64,000 nucleotides of DNA from Thamnaconus septentrionalis (lineage: Eukaryota > Chordata > Actinopteri > Tetraodontiformes > Monacanthidae), in the NCBI GenBank assembly GCA_009823395.1, contig CM020502.1, positions 23,359,944 through 23,423,943 on the forward strand, read 5' to 3'. The position numbers and the translations under genes were made by a program. Each line of letters opens with the position of its first letter. The stretch's first letter is position 1. Shown piece by piece: positions 12,166-24,320 of this stretch. The notes under the pieces are model-generated. The model was given only the letters and a program-made list of their open reading frames with translations, searched no databases and had not been told where the DNA came from.

Positions 12166-13362
12166 ACCCACTCCAGTGGAGGAGGTAATGAGTGCGTTAT
12201 AAGACATTAAAAACAAGAATTTAATGAGCCGCCGTTAAGAGGCCTCGCTGCAACAAAAAAAAAAAGAAGCTTTGCAGTTGAGAACACTTTAAGCACCTCC
12301 AACTGTGATCCTTCATAAAAAAGCGGCTGCACAGAGCGTTCTGATCAATAACTGCCTTTGAGACTTGGAGCAACAACTTGTGGTGAAAAATGTCAACGAT
12401 CTCTCACCGGGTCTTATGACCACGTTTGTCGGTAGAAGAGGCGCAGCAGAGCCAAACACGCCTTTCTGCAGCGGGATCCAGCATGTTTGAACTTTATTTT
12501 ACTGTTAAATGCCGGTACTTGCTCAGTAGAAGACTTCAGCCGGGCTTGAGTCGATGCTCCGTTGACTAAAATGGGGGATAACAGCCAGGTATTAAGTCTG
12601 AATATTCTGTGGCAGCGACAAATACCGCACATCTGTTTTCACCTCCTTGTTCACGCACAAAAGACTTTTATTACCTTGAGGAAAAAGTTTTCTATTATTC
12701 GCCTCACGCCTAGAAAACTAAAAACAGAGGTAGAGGAAAGCCAATTTGCCCATGAATTATCTCTACTAGCTCTTTTTTTTTGTTGTTTTTAATGGGAACC
12801 AAGACTGATTAAAACAAATCATGTTGAGAGAGTAATCTGGAAACCAAAACAAGTCAGAACACCTGCATCGAATTATTTTGACAGGACAGATTCACTTATT
12901 TGCAAAAAGCATCAGGTTCATGTGTCATCCTTTAAAAACAGAAAAAGCAAAGTTTGTCTGGGCACCACTTCTCACAGTCGTATTTAAATGTTTTAGTTCG
13001 ATATCAAAAACTCTGAGTGCTAATAAGAACACACAGTCGGTGAGCACCTTGTGTTCATTACCCAGCATTGCTACTGCTTCTTAATTGCCTGTTTGCAAGG
13101 CCCGACAAGAGCATGAAGACTTCTAAAAGTAATTAAAAAAAAAAAAGATACCAGACCAATTTGTCTGCTCATTGCCAGGACGACGAGTTAAGGCGCCGAG
13201 GTGCTGGTAAATAACTAAATAGTCAAATGTCTAAAAATGCAGGAGTCCTTTCAGGTCATCGTCTTTAAACATGTGGGCATGCTGTCTTGCCAGTTTTCAC
13301 GACAATGACTGAATTTACCGCACAAAGACGCCACCACGTCAACCCTCTGACACTTCACTCAC

Positions 13363-13541
13363 CCTGTGTTTGCGGCAAGGTGGCGAAGAAGGCCTTGAGG
13401 CGGGCGGCGAGCCACTCCATGCTCTCGTGCAGGTTGGCCAGAGCCTTCAGGTCGCTGACGTCACGCAGGATCTCGTTCTGGGGGATCAGCTTGTCCCCCA
13501 GGTTCCCGGTCAGGACCTCAGACTCCTTGGCAAAAGCCACT
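13363..13541 (-). CDS. EXOC4: EXOC4 internal exon ([16 protein letters not shown] segment)
   Basis: The 179-bp exon continues [58 protein letters not shown] and QG. The core NLGDKLIP and [13 protein letters not shown] is almost identical to mammalian Sec8. It enters by completing the arginine codon and leaves in phase 1. The acceptor region on the minus strand is a long pyrimidine run (CTTCTTTCTTTCTTTTTTCAG, shown as purines on the plus strand at 13542-13562), and the donor is CACAGG before GTGAGT, an almost perfect consensus. The residues after WLAARLK are less conserved and lead into a variable linker. Confidence 0.96.
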
Positions 13542-14819
13542 CTGAAAAAAGAAAGAAAGAAGGTGAAGAGGAAAACAGGTAGGGAATACAGATTCAGCGC
13601 TGGTAGAAGAAAAGAGAAAACTGAAGTTGGATGACTGAGAGGCAGGAGGATAAAAAAAAAGACCACAATCAGTCAGCTGTGAGAGGCTCTTCAGGGACGT
13701 ATTTATATACTGGTTTGTTTTGTTTCTTTAGGTAGGATTTCAAATGTCTCGTCTGCAGAGGCACTTATTATATAAGCAACGTTATATAAATGTGATAATG
13801 GATGCCAATTCTTTATTCGAAGGGAAGCAAATAGATTTTATGCAGAAACAAAAGCAATATGTAAATACACGTGTGGAAAAAAAGAGGTTTATTTTGAGTT
13901 GAGGAGAGTCTTGTGTGGATGCAGAAAAGTCGAGAGAATATTTCTGAACAGATGGCAACGCTGCTGAAAAGTAAAAAAAAAGAAAAAGAAAAAGCTTCTG
14001 GATGTATATCTGTGAGGGACAGAGTCCAGCCCCCACCCCCGTCTCCAAGTACATTTGTAAAAGAACCTGTGGTTTTAATGGACTTTTGCTGTTGACAAGA
14101 CAGATGGACAGAGAGCAGGGAGGCTGGCGACTTGAGCGCCTCTGCAGGCTCCAGAGTGTTAATATGAGGAGGAAGAAGAAGAAAAAGAAGACGAAGAAGA
14201 AAAAGAAGAAAAAACGTAAAGAAAAACACACAGAATTACGTATTTTCTGGCCGGTTCTGGGCTGCGTCGGCATGTGTCGCCCCCTTTAATGAGACTTTTA
14301 TTTAGAGCTCTTGGGGGTTGCCAGTCGTGGCCGGGCTAATCCCCCTTTCATGGTGATGAAAACATCGGCGGCTCCCCAATCAAAGGGCCGTATGGCGGCC
14401 ACAACAGATTGACTTCCTTTGGCCACACAACCAATTTATTTATTTACTTCGCTATTCCGCTCCGATGAGCGCCGGCGCTCCCTGAAGAGAGCGGCGGCGG
14501 CGTTCAAAGGCAATTTCGATAAGACTGACCTCGCCTCCGTCTGTTCCTCGTGCATTTACTACCAGCCGCCCCCTCCTGGCCCTCTTCCATGGCTTTTCCT
14601 ATGGCGGTTAGCTAAAGCGTGCTTGAAGGAGTAATCAACGGCTTATTTTACGGCTGCATCTGAGCGACAAGGCGGCGTTTAATAAGGTGTGAATGCAGGA
14701 ATCGGAGACGGGGGACGGAGACGGATTAGCAGCACCGGCTCGCCAATGCTCGTTTGTTCGAGCGCGCGCAAAATAGCAGTTTGTATACGAGGGAGTGCGT
14801 TTTTGTTTTTTGCGCGTAC
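13542..14819 (-). other. EXOC4: EXOC4 intron, 1.28 kb
   Basis: A phase 2 intron. Next to the acceptor is a GA-rich plus-strand run (pyrimidine tract for the minus-strand transcript). An AAG-rich tract lies at 14163-14222. No recognised mobile element. Confidence 0.9.
14163..14222. repeat. (AAG)n-like purine tract
   Basis: GAAGAAGAA-type triplets with AAAAAG variants over 60 bp, nearly pure purine. Confidence 0.9.
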
Positions 14820-14975
14820 CGAGTGAAATCCTCCTCGTCCTCCCTCTTCTGTCGGGTCTGTCTGGGCTGAGCCATGTTGGCCCAGTTGGGCAGGGACTGC
14901 AGCAGGCGGCTGATGTCCTCGTCCTTGGCCCAGGAGGCGCTGATGGTGAGCTTTTCCTCACACTGGACAATGGCC
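14820..14975 (-). CDS. EXOC4: EXOC4 internal exon ([18 protein letters not shown] segment)
   Basis: The 156-bp exon completes an arginine codon and reads [51 protein letters not shown], ending with two bases of the next arginine codon. [20 protein letters not shown] is the human counterpart I recall. The basic-then-acidic run ([13 protein letters not shown]) is the known charged linker of Sec8 and is probably a flexible surface loop. The acceptor is CCCCCCCTGCAG before GGCCATTG and the donor is ACTCG before GTACGC. The minus-strand open frame 14635-15030 that overlaps it is in another frame and is not the product. Confidence 0.95.
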
Positions 14976-16591
14976 CTGCAGGGGGGGACAGGAAACGACA
15001 GCTACCATGAACAAAGGCTAATACGTACATACAATAGTGTTGTAGTCAAGACCGCACCAACCAAGACCAAGACATTGTCCAGACTAGAGAGGATCGAGAT
15101 CGAGACAAGACCAAGACTTTACATATCAAATAAAAATAACAAAAAAACAGAAAAAAATGACCAGAATCTTTTTATAAATTTAAGTTTGCTTCTAAATTGA
15201 ACAGCAACATCTCTTTTCAGCAAGGTATCTTTGAATAATTTTCTTTAACATTTTGCTGCTTTGCCAACTATTTTGAAAAAAAAAGTACTTTGCTTCATAA
15301 AATTAAAAAAATAAATTCACTCGGAAATTATGGTTGCTGGGTGTCACTCTGGGTGTCACAAACAGAGTGTTAAAGGGCAGCAGCTGGATTCTTTTCCACT
15401 ATTATGTCATTGTAGTCTGAAGACCCTTAAAAAGTGGTCTTAAGACCAAGACCAATCTCAAGTACTACAACACTAAATCACAATGCAATGGATCAGATCA
15501 CAACAGGAACAACGTCAACATGACAGTATTATATACAGAAAGATAAATACACAGATTAAACATAAAAAAAAAACGTAAGAATAAAAAGATAAATAAGGAT
15601 CAATATATTAACTGGCGGATTTCTAAATGCTGGAACACACTATTTGGGTTTTGGGGGTATCTCTTCACTTCCTGTATTGCACAAAACCACCAGTGTACAT
15701 GCTGGTTGACAGACCAAAGTGGCTGCAAGTGACACATATTGGAGCCAAACTTCATGGCAACATGGCCAAAGGTGACTGTGACAGAGCCATGCAGCCAACG
15801 GCGAGCACTATCACAGTCACCAAACAGTGTTACCGAGTCGCTGATTTTGGCCTGAAGACAAAGTGGGGCAGGCTGCCGGCAGGGATCTGCTTTCTGTGCA
15901 TATGTTTGCAATTTTGGATCTGTATTCATATATTAAAAAAACAAAACAGCACCTTGTACAGGAGGCACGGATGCCCAAACACAAGCACACACTGTGGCAG
16001 CGTCCGCCGGGCCTGTCGTTCTCACTCTGAGGTCCCGGTGGGAACGAGGCCTGACCCGCGACAGAGTCCAGATGGGCTCACAGCAGTTTGTCGCTCCTGT
16101 TCTGCATCTCGTGGCTGTATCGGCCGTATCTCGCCCTCTCATCCCTCATGTTTTTACCTGGACAGGCGCTATGTGCTTCCGAAGGAGGGGAGGAGGAGAG
16201 GGGTGCACAGATGGACGACCCCTTCACAGGAACAACGTGGGCGTCACTTTGTGCCAGTTTGTAAAAATATGCGAGACCAAATGTCGACCTCCACCCGTTA
16301 CGCTTATGAATATGTTTTTGACACATTTTCACTGTGACTGGACTCAGATCAAGAAAAATAAAACATGCAGGAACGTTGAAGAGACTGAATGGATGCCTGA
16401 CCATTCTGACTCCAAGCGGTATGAGGATTATCTTCATTTGGTTTCCTTTGATTGGTTGTTTCGGGTTTTGGTTGTTGATAAGACCAATTTCAAGGCACTG
16501 GTAGCCATTATTTCTCAGTTGCACAGGATTTGAAAATCGAAAAGCCAGTTTTTAACCCCCCCCTCCCGAACCGGTCACCACCACCTTGTAC
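14976..16591 (-). other. EXOC4: EXOC4 intron, 1.62 kb
   Basis: A phase 2 intron, largely occupied by the inverted-repeat-bounded element at 15035-15475. Downstream of it lies an unassigned plus-strand open stretch, 15627-16337, which I do not regard as a gene. Confidence 0.9.
15035..15475. mobile_element. Non-autonomous DNA element with 12-bp terminal inverted repeats
   Basis: The left end is TAGTGTTGTAGT (15035-15046) and the right end is its perfect reverse complement ACTACAACACTA (15464-15475), giving a 441-bp element. The subterminal parts carry many copies of AAGACCAAGAC (left) and GGTCTTAAGACCAAGACC (right), so complementarity extends loosely beyond the 12-bp ends. Flanking 8-mers ACATACAA and AATCACAA agree at 5 of 8 positions, compatible with a degraded hAT-type target duplication. 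I recognise the GTTGTAGT...AAGACCAAGAC pattern as a common dispersed repeat of fish genomes but cannot name the family. No coding capacity. Confidence 0.7.
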
Positions 16592-16728
16592 CTGTAAGCC
16601 GTGTTGCAGATGTCCTTGTACTCCTTGAGCTTGTCGCAAACCATCTCCAGGAACTGGTTGGAGTAGGCACTCAGGTCCTGCATTAGACTCATCAGATCCT
16701 GGATGGACTTCTCCACCACCACAGTGCT
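16592..16728 (-). CDS. EXOC4: EXOC4 internal exon ([16 protein letters not shown] segment)
   Basis: The 137-bp exon starts in phase 0 with [17 protein letters not shown], then [18 protein letters not shown] and [11 protein letters not shown], ending in phase 2. The human equivalent I recall begins [23 protein letters not shown], so nearly every change is conservative. The acceptor is CTACCTGCAG before AGCACTG and the donor is TTACAG before GTACAAGG. The segment has the heptad-like spacing of hydrophobic residues expected of the helical bundles in the C-terminal half of Sec8. Confidence 0.95.
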
Positions 16729-17935
16729 CTGCAGGTAGAACAGAGGCGATGGCAATCAGTGTTTGGGTAGGATTTATTGTAAAGCTCCCACCATGTCATC
16801 AATATTTCACTTGAAACAACAACATGTCTCTTCAGTTTGTCAATGAACTACTAAAGAAGTCAAGCTTTTACTTGTTTTGATTGTTCTACTGTGACATGGC
16901 GCCACACCTAAGGAGTTAGTTCTGCCCTTCACAACACGTGGAAGGTGTAAGAACATATCAGTTTTATCAGGAGGCTGTAAACACAGGGCTAAATAGGCGG
17001 TTTTCAGGAGAGCTGTCTAGGTTTTTGGATAATCAATCACGCAAAGCTGCCCGAATGCAGTCCGGGATGGGGCGTGAAAAATCAGAAAATGGACCGAGTG
17101 TGGACCCTTTAAACATAAAAATGCAAAACTGCACGGTGAAAATGGAAATCAGAAATATAAACGAGGCCTATTTGATATCTGGTTTGAAGCTGAGGCTGAG
17201 GCTGAGGCCACGGGCTGGTCTGACGACCGGCGCCGTGCAGCTTCTCAGAAGTCTTTACACCGCATTTCCCAGAATCAAAGTCCCTGTGTGTGTCTGTGAA
17301 TCAGCGTGAGTGCGCGTATATGTATGTGTGTGTGTGTGTGTGTGTGTTTGGAACTCCTGTGCTGTGCAGCTTTTTTCCCTCTTTTTTCTTGCAGGCTCAA
17401 AGTGAGACTGTGTGTGCATTTGTCACAGTGCACCCGTCACCAGGAGCCACTGCAGGGCTGTGACAGCAGCCATTACAGATTAGCCACTCTTGCGTGACTA
17501 ATAGCTGGCCTAGGAACAGCAGAGCGGCTTCATATCTTCCAGACACACACACACACACACAGGCACACACACACCACCGGCAGCAGCAGCAGCAAACTTT
17601 TCACCGTGCACACCTTTGAGCAATTCAAGCGCTGTTAAATGAGATTACAACTCAGTATGTTCCCGTCCGCCCCGCTCCTAGCACTTTACCAATTTATCCT
17701 ACATCTCCAATAATGGCGATAACATGCCATCAGTCAGGTGATAGCCTGGCCGCAGTCGCTCCGAGACTCGCCAGGACTGCGAATGAACCAGCCGAGCGCC
17801 GAGCGCCGCGAGAAACCTGGAGCGCGACTGTTAAACACACCATTTATATTCATCATTCATGGATTTCTTAGCGTTCATCTCGGCTCCGCTCCCTGGGTAA
17901 ACTTTACGCTGAGTCCCATTGTTTAGTTGTGAAAT

Positions 17936-18275
<340 letters not shown>

Positions 18276-20851
18276 TATTAATAACTTTGTCAAAGATGAG
18301 GGAAATGGAAATGAACGGTTGAATGAGGCAGAAGGTTCTGGCAGCCGCTAGTGCTAAAAAAAACCCAGACGACCAGTTCAAACGGTTAGGCGTGAAACAA
18401 ATGTGCCTAATAAAAACATTAATAACATTGTAACGGCGTGTCTGACGCTGAGAGGGGTAAAATTAACAACCATAAGTCCCATATCGGCACAATTCAATTA
18501 TTATCTCTGTTATTATGCTCTTAATTAATCAGATTTTATGTCATTGGTATTAGAGGCCCTCTATTAAAGTTGCTTAAGAGACTGTAGGGGGCAGTAGTGT
18601 CTGTAATTGATCATCAAATATGGAGAGACCCCCGGTGTGGTAGAATTACATTAATATTAATAGCTTCTTCTGTGTTTTGCGCCCCCCCCACACCTCCCCT
18701 CCACATCCACTCCCTCTCCCTCCCTCATTCTGTCACATGCCAGCGAACACACACGCACAAACACACACACACGCAAAGAGAAGCCCCTTCGCTGAGGGAA
18801 GTAATGATCCGTGGCAGTGCTGGAGCCCATCGGGCTGTGAGCCGAGGACCGCGCCTCAGCCAAGGGAGCACCCTTTACTGTCTATGCCTCACTTCCTGTC
18901 AGTCGGCCGGGGCGGGAAAACACACAAAGGGCCAACAGGGGGGCCAGCTGTTAGCCCGGCGATGGCAGCGGCTGCCGCAGAGTCGGCAGGTGGCGCCGTA
19001 AACTGCTGAGATAACGCGGTAAAAAAGGATCACAGGGGACGACAACGACGCACCCGTGACTTAAGAGTGAGAGCTTCAAGTCTGCGACTCTTTGAATGAA
19101 ATAAGTGGACATCGTGCTGTGATTAGCGCCAAAATAAATAATAGCGGAGTCCAAGATGATAAGAGATGTGAAAATAGGTATAATGTTCTTTGCAAAGACA
19201 AAAAAAGTCTAGAATTGAAGCCAGCAAAGCTGTTATCAAAATGTTTCTGCGAGATTTGACTCATAAAATCGGCCCTTCACTCTCGCCGGCCCGAGTCCGA
19301 GGACATGGAACTGAGCGGCCGAGCCAGCGAAGGGCGAAGAGTAAACAACGTATGCCCGATCCATTACTCCTGCTCCAACAATCGCACTGGCACTCAGCTC
19401 CCTTGTCTAATTCCGCTTATTTAACACAGCCATTTGTCTCAGGCAGCAGAAATCATTAAAAAGCAATCAAGGGACAGATTGAGAAAGGGAGGGCGGAGAA
19501 ACAGAGACGGAGAGTGGTGGGAGAGTGCGATGCTTCTCTCGCCGTTCTATAGGAGGACAACATCCACAGAGGGGGGGCTCTCACCACTTTCCCATCCCTC
19601 TGCCTCTAATGTTCCCCAGCCTGAAAGGTCAACGCGCCGCTTGATTATGCGAACAGCGCCATTATTTCTGCCGCTGCGCTACTTCGCACTATTGCATTAT
19701 CCTTGAAACTGAGCTTGGTTGCACTTTGTCTATTCTCTTTTACATCATTACGCCCTAAAAGCATAGTCATCAGGGGGAAAATTAGACCGAGTGCGTCGCA
19801 AATGGATGCCAGATATTTGCTGGGCTAAGCTGCTGCCTGTCGGAGAGGGGCGAAGGCCGCAGAATTTACGGCTCCTAATGACGGCGACAAGGCTACGCCA
19901 CCACTCAAAGTGGCGCCGCAGCAGGGGAAGAAAAACACAAAAACAACAACAACCAAAAAAAAACTAAACACACAGTCGCTAATGCACGATCATCAAGAGG
20001 GGAACTAGCTGAGACTGGTAATAAAAGTAGAGTTAACTTTTGGTTGCTTGAGTACAAACGATCAGGATAAAATTGACAGGAAATGCAGCAGTGCGGGGGA
20101 AGGTTTTATGTGGCGCAGATCTCAATGAGGAGAAGCCGTTTGCTTTTGTTTTTTTTTTGGAAGGTAATGATGTTTCAAGATTAAAGAGGGAGCGGGGTAC
20201 GGACTGGAAACGGGCCATGGATTTTCCCATTACAGCGGCGGCGGCGCCTCTCAAGGTTGCGCAGAGGTCAGAGTGTTTAACCCCGCCGACCCTTTGTAAT
20301 TTCACTCAGCGTCGCTTTGCGTAACTGTCGCTGCCACGCCAGTCACACACGTGGGGTTTGCCACAGATTCAGCAGGCCTTGTCCACCTCCTGGTTGCAGT
20401 GGCGGCGGCGGTGGGGGGGAGCCACGAGCCGGTGGGACGTTGCTGTGACGGATCATTCATCAACGTCAGAGCGCAGCCACGCTTCCCCCCCGACACACAG
20501 CTGATGGCCGTCATGCTCGCAGCGGCTCAACCACCGGACAGGCTTCTCGGGAAGGACGGGGCAGGTTCCACTTTGTTTAAGCTCTGGAGACGACAGATTG
20601 TGCTTCCAGTCTGAAAGATAGTTAGCTAGTTATCTCTGAATAGTTATACATTAGTTATATCTCTGAATAGCACAACATTACCAACCTTAGTTTTGATTTT
20701 TGGAAATTAGTGATATTAATGTGATTTTGGGGCTATGAAGTCCACCATGCATCAGTGACCCTCGCATTAAAAACGCAGCAATGTTGCTTAAAAGCGAGCT
20801 CGTGAACTGGGAAGAGCCACATTCTCTTCAGCAGAAATTTTATTTAAAAAA

Positions 20852-20964
20852 TACAGAAGCGCATTGCACCCTCCCTAGAAAAAAAATGTATTATTATTTT
20901 GTGAAAGTTTCACGTTATAACATCATACTGAGCCCTGTTTTTTTCTCAGCAATGCGCTTCTGTA
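20852..20964. mobile_element. 111-bp MITE with 15-bp TIRs and TA target duplication
   Basis: ACAGAAGCGCATTGC at 20853-20867 is repeated as a perfect reverse complement, GCAATGCGCTTCTGT, at 20949-20963. Counting the outermost T and A, the ends can be read as CAGAAGCGC... flanked by TA on both sides, as expected of a Tc1/mariner-type miniature element. The interior contains TTTCACGTTATAACATCATACTGAGCCC and a T-run. A diverged relative lies 130-190 bp downstream. It is far too short to encode a transposase. Confidence 0.75.
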
Positions 20965-21054
20965 GTCATTAGAACAGATCATGGGGTAAGTGCTTTATTG
21001 TAGTTGTACACAGTTGTACTATTGTGGGTTCCTTTTCAATCAACTCAAGTTGAT

Positions 21055-21152
21055 GCAATGCAAGCGCATTTACGTGAAAATTAATCACGTAAAAGCGTGA
21101 TAGTTTCATCTTATAATGTGATACTGAGCCCTTTTTTTTTCTAGAGTAGCAG
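21055..21152. mobile_element. Diverged or truncated relative of the 20852-20964 MITE
   Basis: 21097-21132 matches 20901-20936 at about 30 of 36 positions, sharing AGTTTCA, TTATAA and ATACTGAGCCCT followed by a T-run. The left part has AAGCGCATT, also present in the first copy, and the self-complementary ACGTGA...TCACGT. The terminal repeats are not intact. Confidence 0.6.
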
Positions 21153-22833
21153 CGATTTTTGGGACTTTGAGAAATTTGAAAATACGTTTACAGTCCAGCA
21201 GACACAGTCGCTGCAGGGTCACTGTGAAGCAATAAAAAACATTCAGTAAAAGAAAGGCCAGTGGGAACACAAGGTTAAAGAGGCGCTTCAGGAGTTCCTA
21301 TGTAGAAACAACAGAACAGGTGCTCTTTGGCGAGAGTGCAGAAAAACCTAAATTGATTCAATTGAAATCCTTGCACATGCCAATAAAAGTGGAATTGTTT
21401 GGCAGGCAGCAAAATAAAATAAAATAAAATAAAGTTGAGAACTTGGCCGCTATTTGGAAGGGAATATAGAAAGTTTTTAAGGCGGTTTCAAGGAAATCTT
21501 GGTGGGCAGAATTGAGACATAAAAACACAAACACATTCCCTCTCCCGCCTTCGCCATCATAGGCTCAACAGCGGGTGCAGAGTTAGTAAGTGCTCTAATT
21601 GAGAGATGAGGAGCAATATCACACTCGGCTGATTACAGATGGGGCTCTATCTTACACACCCCTGAATCACACCCACGCGGCAATGCAAATAGCGAGTAAT
21701 GTATATTGAGATGCTAATTAGCGGGATGAGCCTGAACTTCATTTCATAAAGTCGACGCCGCAATTCACTCCGAAACCTCTGCGTTGATTTTTTTCCCTAC
21801 CCGTGTCCAACTGGGATGAAGGGCTGTTTTAAACGCGGAAAAGTTATTGACAAGTCGGTAAATAAAGGGCCCATATCTCCGATGGAGCGGCCTCACTTCA
21901 TTTAATATTTAAAAAAACACTAAACACTTTACAACCCCTAACATTCTGTTTTAGCTTCCTGCTGAAGTGCAAAACAGAATTTTGTGGGGCGTTACTGACA
22001 GACCAGAGACCAACACTTTTGTCAGACCACAATGGCAAAGTGAATTCTGCATAGTGGCAACCTTTGTGGGCTAATTAAAAGAGCCAGACTGGTTTGGTTC
22101 AACTGGTAAAACTCAGTTGGGGTAACAATAATAATATGATAATTTAGTCTAATGCATGCGATGGTGGCTTTATGTCCCCGTCTGTGGCCCATCAGGCCCA
22201 TATGGAGGTGCTGTATTGGTGCACATGCTCCAGTGGGCACACACACATGCGCACACACGCATGCACACTTCCTATGTGGACGCTCGCAGCGACAACAAGG
22301 ATTGTTGCCATTTGCAAATCCGAAGCAGCGACTCGCTTCTTAAAAAAAAGAAGTCCTGCTGTAACTTTTATCGGAGGCCCCCCGGAGCCAAAACGTTCTT
22401 CCCTTCAAACCAAAGGGCAAGTTTGTGGTGGGGCTGACATTTCGACTTCTCCCTCTCTAACTCACTCACTCCAAAGGCAAAAAGATTGCATCTGGTTAAA
22501 CAGGGGGTGGGCGGCTCCGTCCACAGTGGCGGCGGCTGTTTGACGCGCACCTGCTAACGACCTGAGGCTGCCAAGGCTGGCAGGGGCCGCGTCTAATTCG
22601 AATGGCGTCTGTGTCACTGCGCTGGAGAGACAGGGACGCGCACGTATTACTCACTGCGCCTATTTAGACAACATAAAAAAAGCGGGGAAAACAAAGTGCG
22701 GCGGCGATGAGGACGGCGTGTATCAAAGGCTGCGGCAGGTTGGAAGCCCGTTGGCAGCTGGTGTCGCACCTCGGGAGCGGATGTGTTTGGTGCGAGATAA
22801 GGTGGCTGCTGGGGAACGTCACACGGCGAGCAA

Positions 22834-22836
22834 AGA

Positions 22837-22875
<39 letters not shown>

Positions 22876-22895
22876 CGAGAGGGAGAGAGAGGAGA
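22834..22895. repeat. (GA)n low-complexity tract
   Basis: GAGAGA runs with GGGA interruptions over about 60 bp. Confidence 0.9.
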
Positions 22896-22992
22896 AACAA
22901 ATGGAATAAAGGTCTGAGGTGAGCTGAGCTGAAAAACTAGTCGAAATCCAAGTCAGGCGAAGGAGAAGAACACAGAAAAAATGCTAAAATAG

Positions 22993-23577
22993 CTTTTAAA
23001 ATGGACATGAAACACAAAATATAGTCATCATAATTTTTTAAAGGTCTCCCACCCTAAAAATATTACGTGTTCTAACACTGATGGCAAAAGATATTTCAAA
23101 ATATGGCCCCTAAGTTTAGCTGGTAAACCAACGGGCGGCACCATTGCTAGATTAGCTTCACTACTGGAGTCTTGCTCTTTATTGCAGCTCGCCAACGTCG
23201 GAGAACAGGTGGTCTTATCACTGGCACATAATGGAAGTTAATGTCTTTGACGTCATAAAATGAGTATGAACGTCAATGAGTCATGCCAAACATACCTCCA
23301 TTTTTTGTTTTTGTCTCCTATTTCCTGCCTTTTTAATCAATCTTGAGTTATTTCCAGTTTGTTATCGCTGGTTTGACAAGTTCAGCCAACAATGCCGGGA
23401 CGTCCGTCCGCCCACACAATAGCAATGGCGCCGCCCATTGGTTTAACAGCTAAACTTAAACTGCCGTATTTTGAAAAACCTTTTGCCATCAGTGTTAAAA
23501 CATATGTAATATCTTTAGGGTGGAAGACCTTTTTAAAATGATGATAACTATGTTTTGTGTCTCATGTCTACTCTAAA
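22993..23577. mobile_element. Foldback element with ~157-bp inverted arms
   Basis: The sequence 22993-23149 and the reverse complement of 23419-23577 match at roughly 85 percent by eye over about 157 bp. Shared blocks include CACCCTAAA.ATATTAC, AACACTGATGGCAAAAG and TTTAGCTG.TAAACCAA.GGGCGGC. The 270-bp centre is unique-looking. Long arms around a non-coding spacer are the structure of foldback-type or large-TIR MITE DNA elements. No target duplication is obvious at the outer ends, and no coding capacity is seen. Confidence 0.75.
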
Positions 23578-24048
23578 GTGTCCCTGCAACGTCACAATAT
23601 TCATTATATTCATACCCCAGTCATGCAACTAATTCAATATATCCAAATCTGCCAACAAAAACTCTTTACACCTCAAAGAAGCAGCACATTTAGCCCTTCA
23701 GCAGAGGAATATCCTGTTATCACAAAACGTGTGAGACACGTTTAGCCAAACGCAATTTTCAACAATTTTGCCAGTTTCTTTCTGTCCCCCTGTTTTTAGA
23801 GCAGTGCACACAAGTGCTTGCACGCAAAGCTCTCCCTCTCTCTATCTCTAACTCACATCTCTCTTCCTCTCTCTCCACCCTCCTTCCTTGCACTCCCATT
23901 TGTGTCCCCAATCACAGGGCACGACTGATGCGGTTAACAGGTGTGTTGTGTTGTGATTGCTGTGCTGATGGGAGCCTGGCTCAGAGGGTCTCCTTAATAA
24001 AGAGACAACTCTGTTTTCACGCTGCAGTCTTTACCAGGGGAGCCTGCT

Positions 24049-24050
<2 letters not shown>

Positions 24051-24099
<49 letters not shown>
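24051..24099. repeat. (TG)n microsatellite
   Basis: About 24 perfect TG units. Confidence 0.97.
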
Positions 24100-24102
<3 letters not shown>

Positions 24103-24259
24103 CACGCTGTAGGGAGTGTTTAGGGGAGGGCGTGCGTGGAGAGCAAATCAAAAAAACACACCATCAGCCCCTTAGCCCCCCACCGCACAGATAAACATTG
24201 CCTACACACATCGTCACAAATAAAAAGGTCAGTGTCATTACGGTTATTGGAGGTGGATG

Positions 24260-24320
24260 CATGTGTGTGTGTGTGTGTGTGTGTGTGCGTGCGCATGCAT
24301 GTGTGTGCACGCACGTGTGA
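24260..24320. repeat. (TG)n / TGCG alternating tract
   Basis: About 13 TG units followed by TGCGTGCGCATGCATG, alternating purine-pyrimidine throughout. Confidence 0.9.

Larger units (their letters stand above)
6010..13362 (-). other. EXOC4: EXOC4 intron, 7.35 kb
   Basis: A phase 1 intron. It holds CA/GT microsatellites (6558-6581, 6704-6794, 9209-9288, 10993-11021, 11616-11648, 12063-12165), a small TA run at 9996-10017 and a strongly purine-biased block at 10640-10816. The segment 6930-6960 resembles the start of a common fish DNA-repeat family (GGAATAGTTCACTC), but I cannot delimit it. 7430-8080 and 8586-8826 are complex, GC-balanced sequence in which I see no exon. Confidence 0.88.

Noticed and set aside
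14635..15030. 131-codon minus-strand open frame over an EXOC4 exon
   Set aside because: Wrong frame. The conserved Sec8 reading [17 protein letters not shown] uses another frame with proper splice sites.
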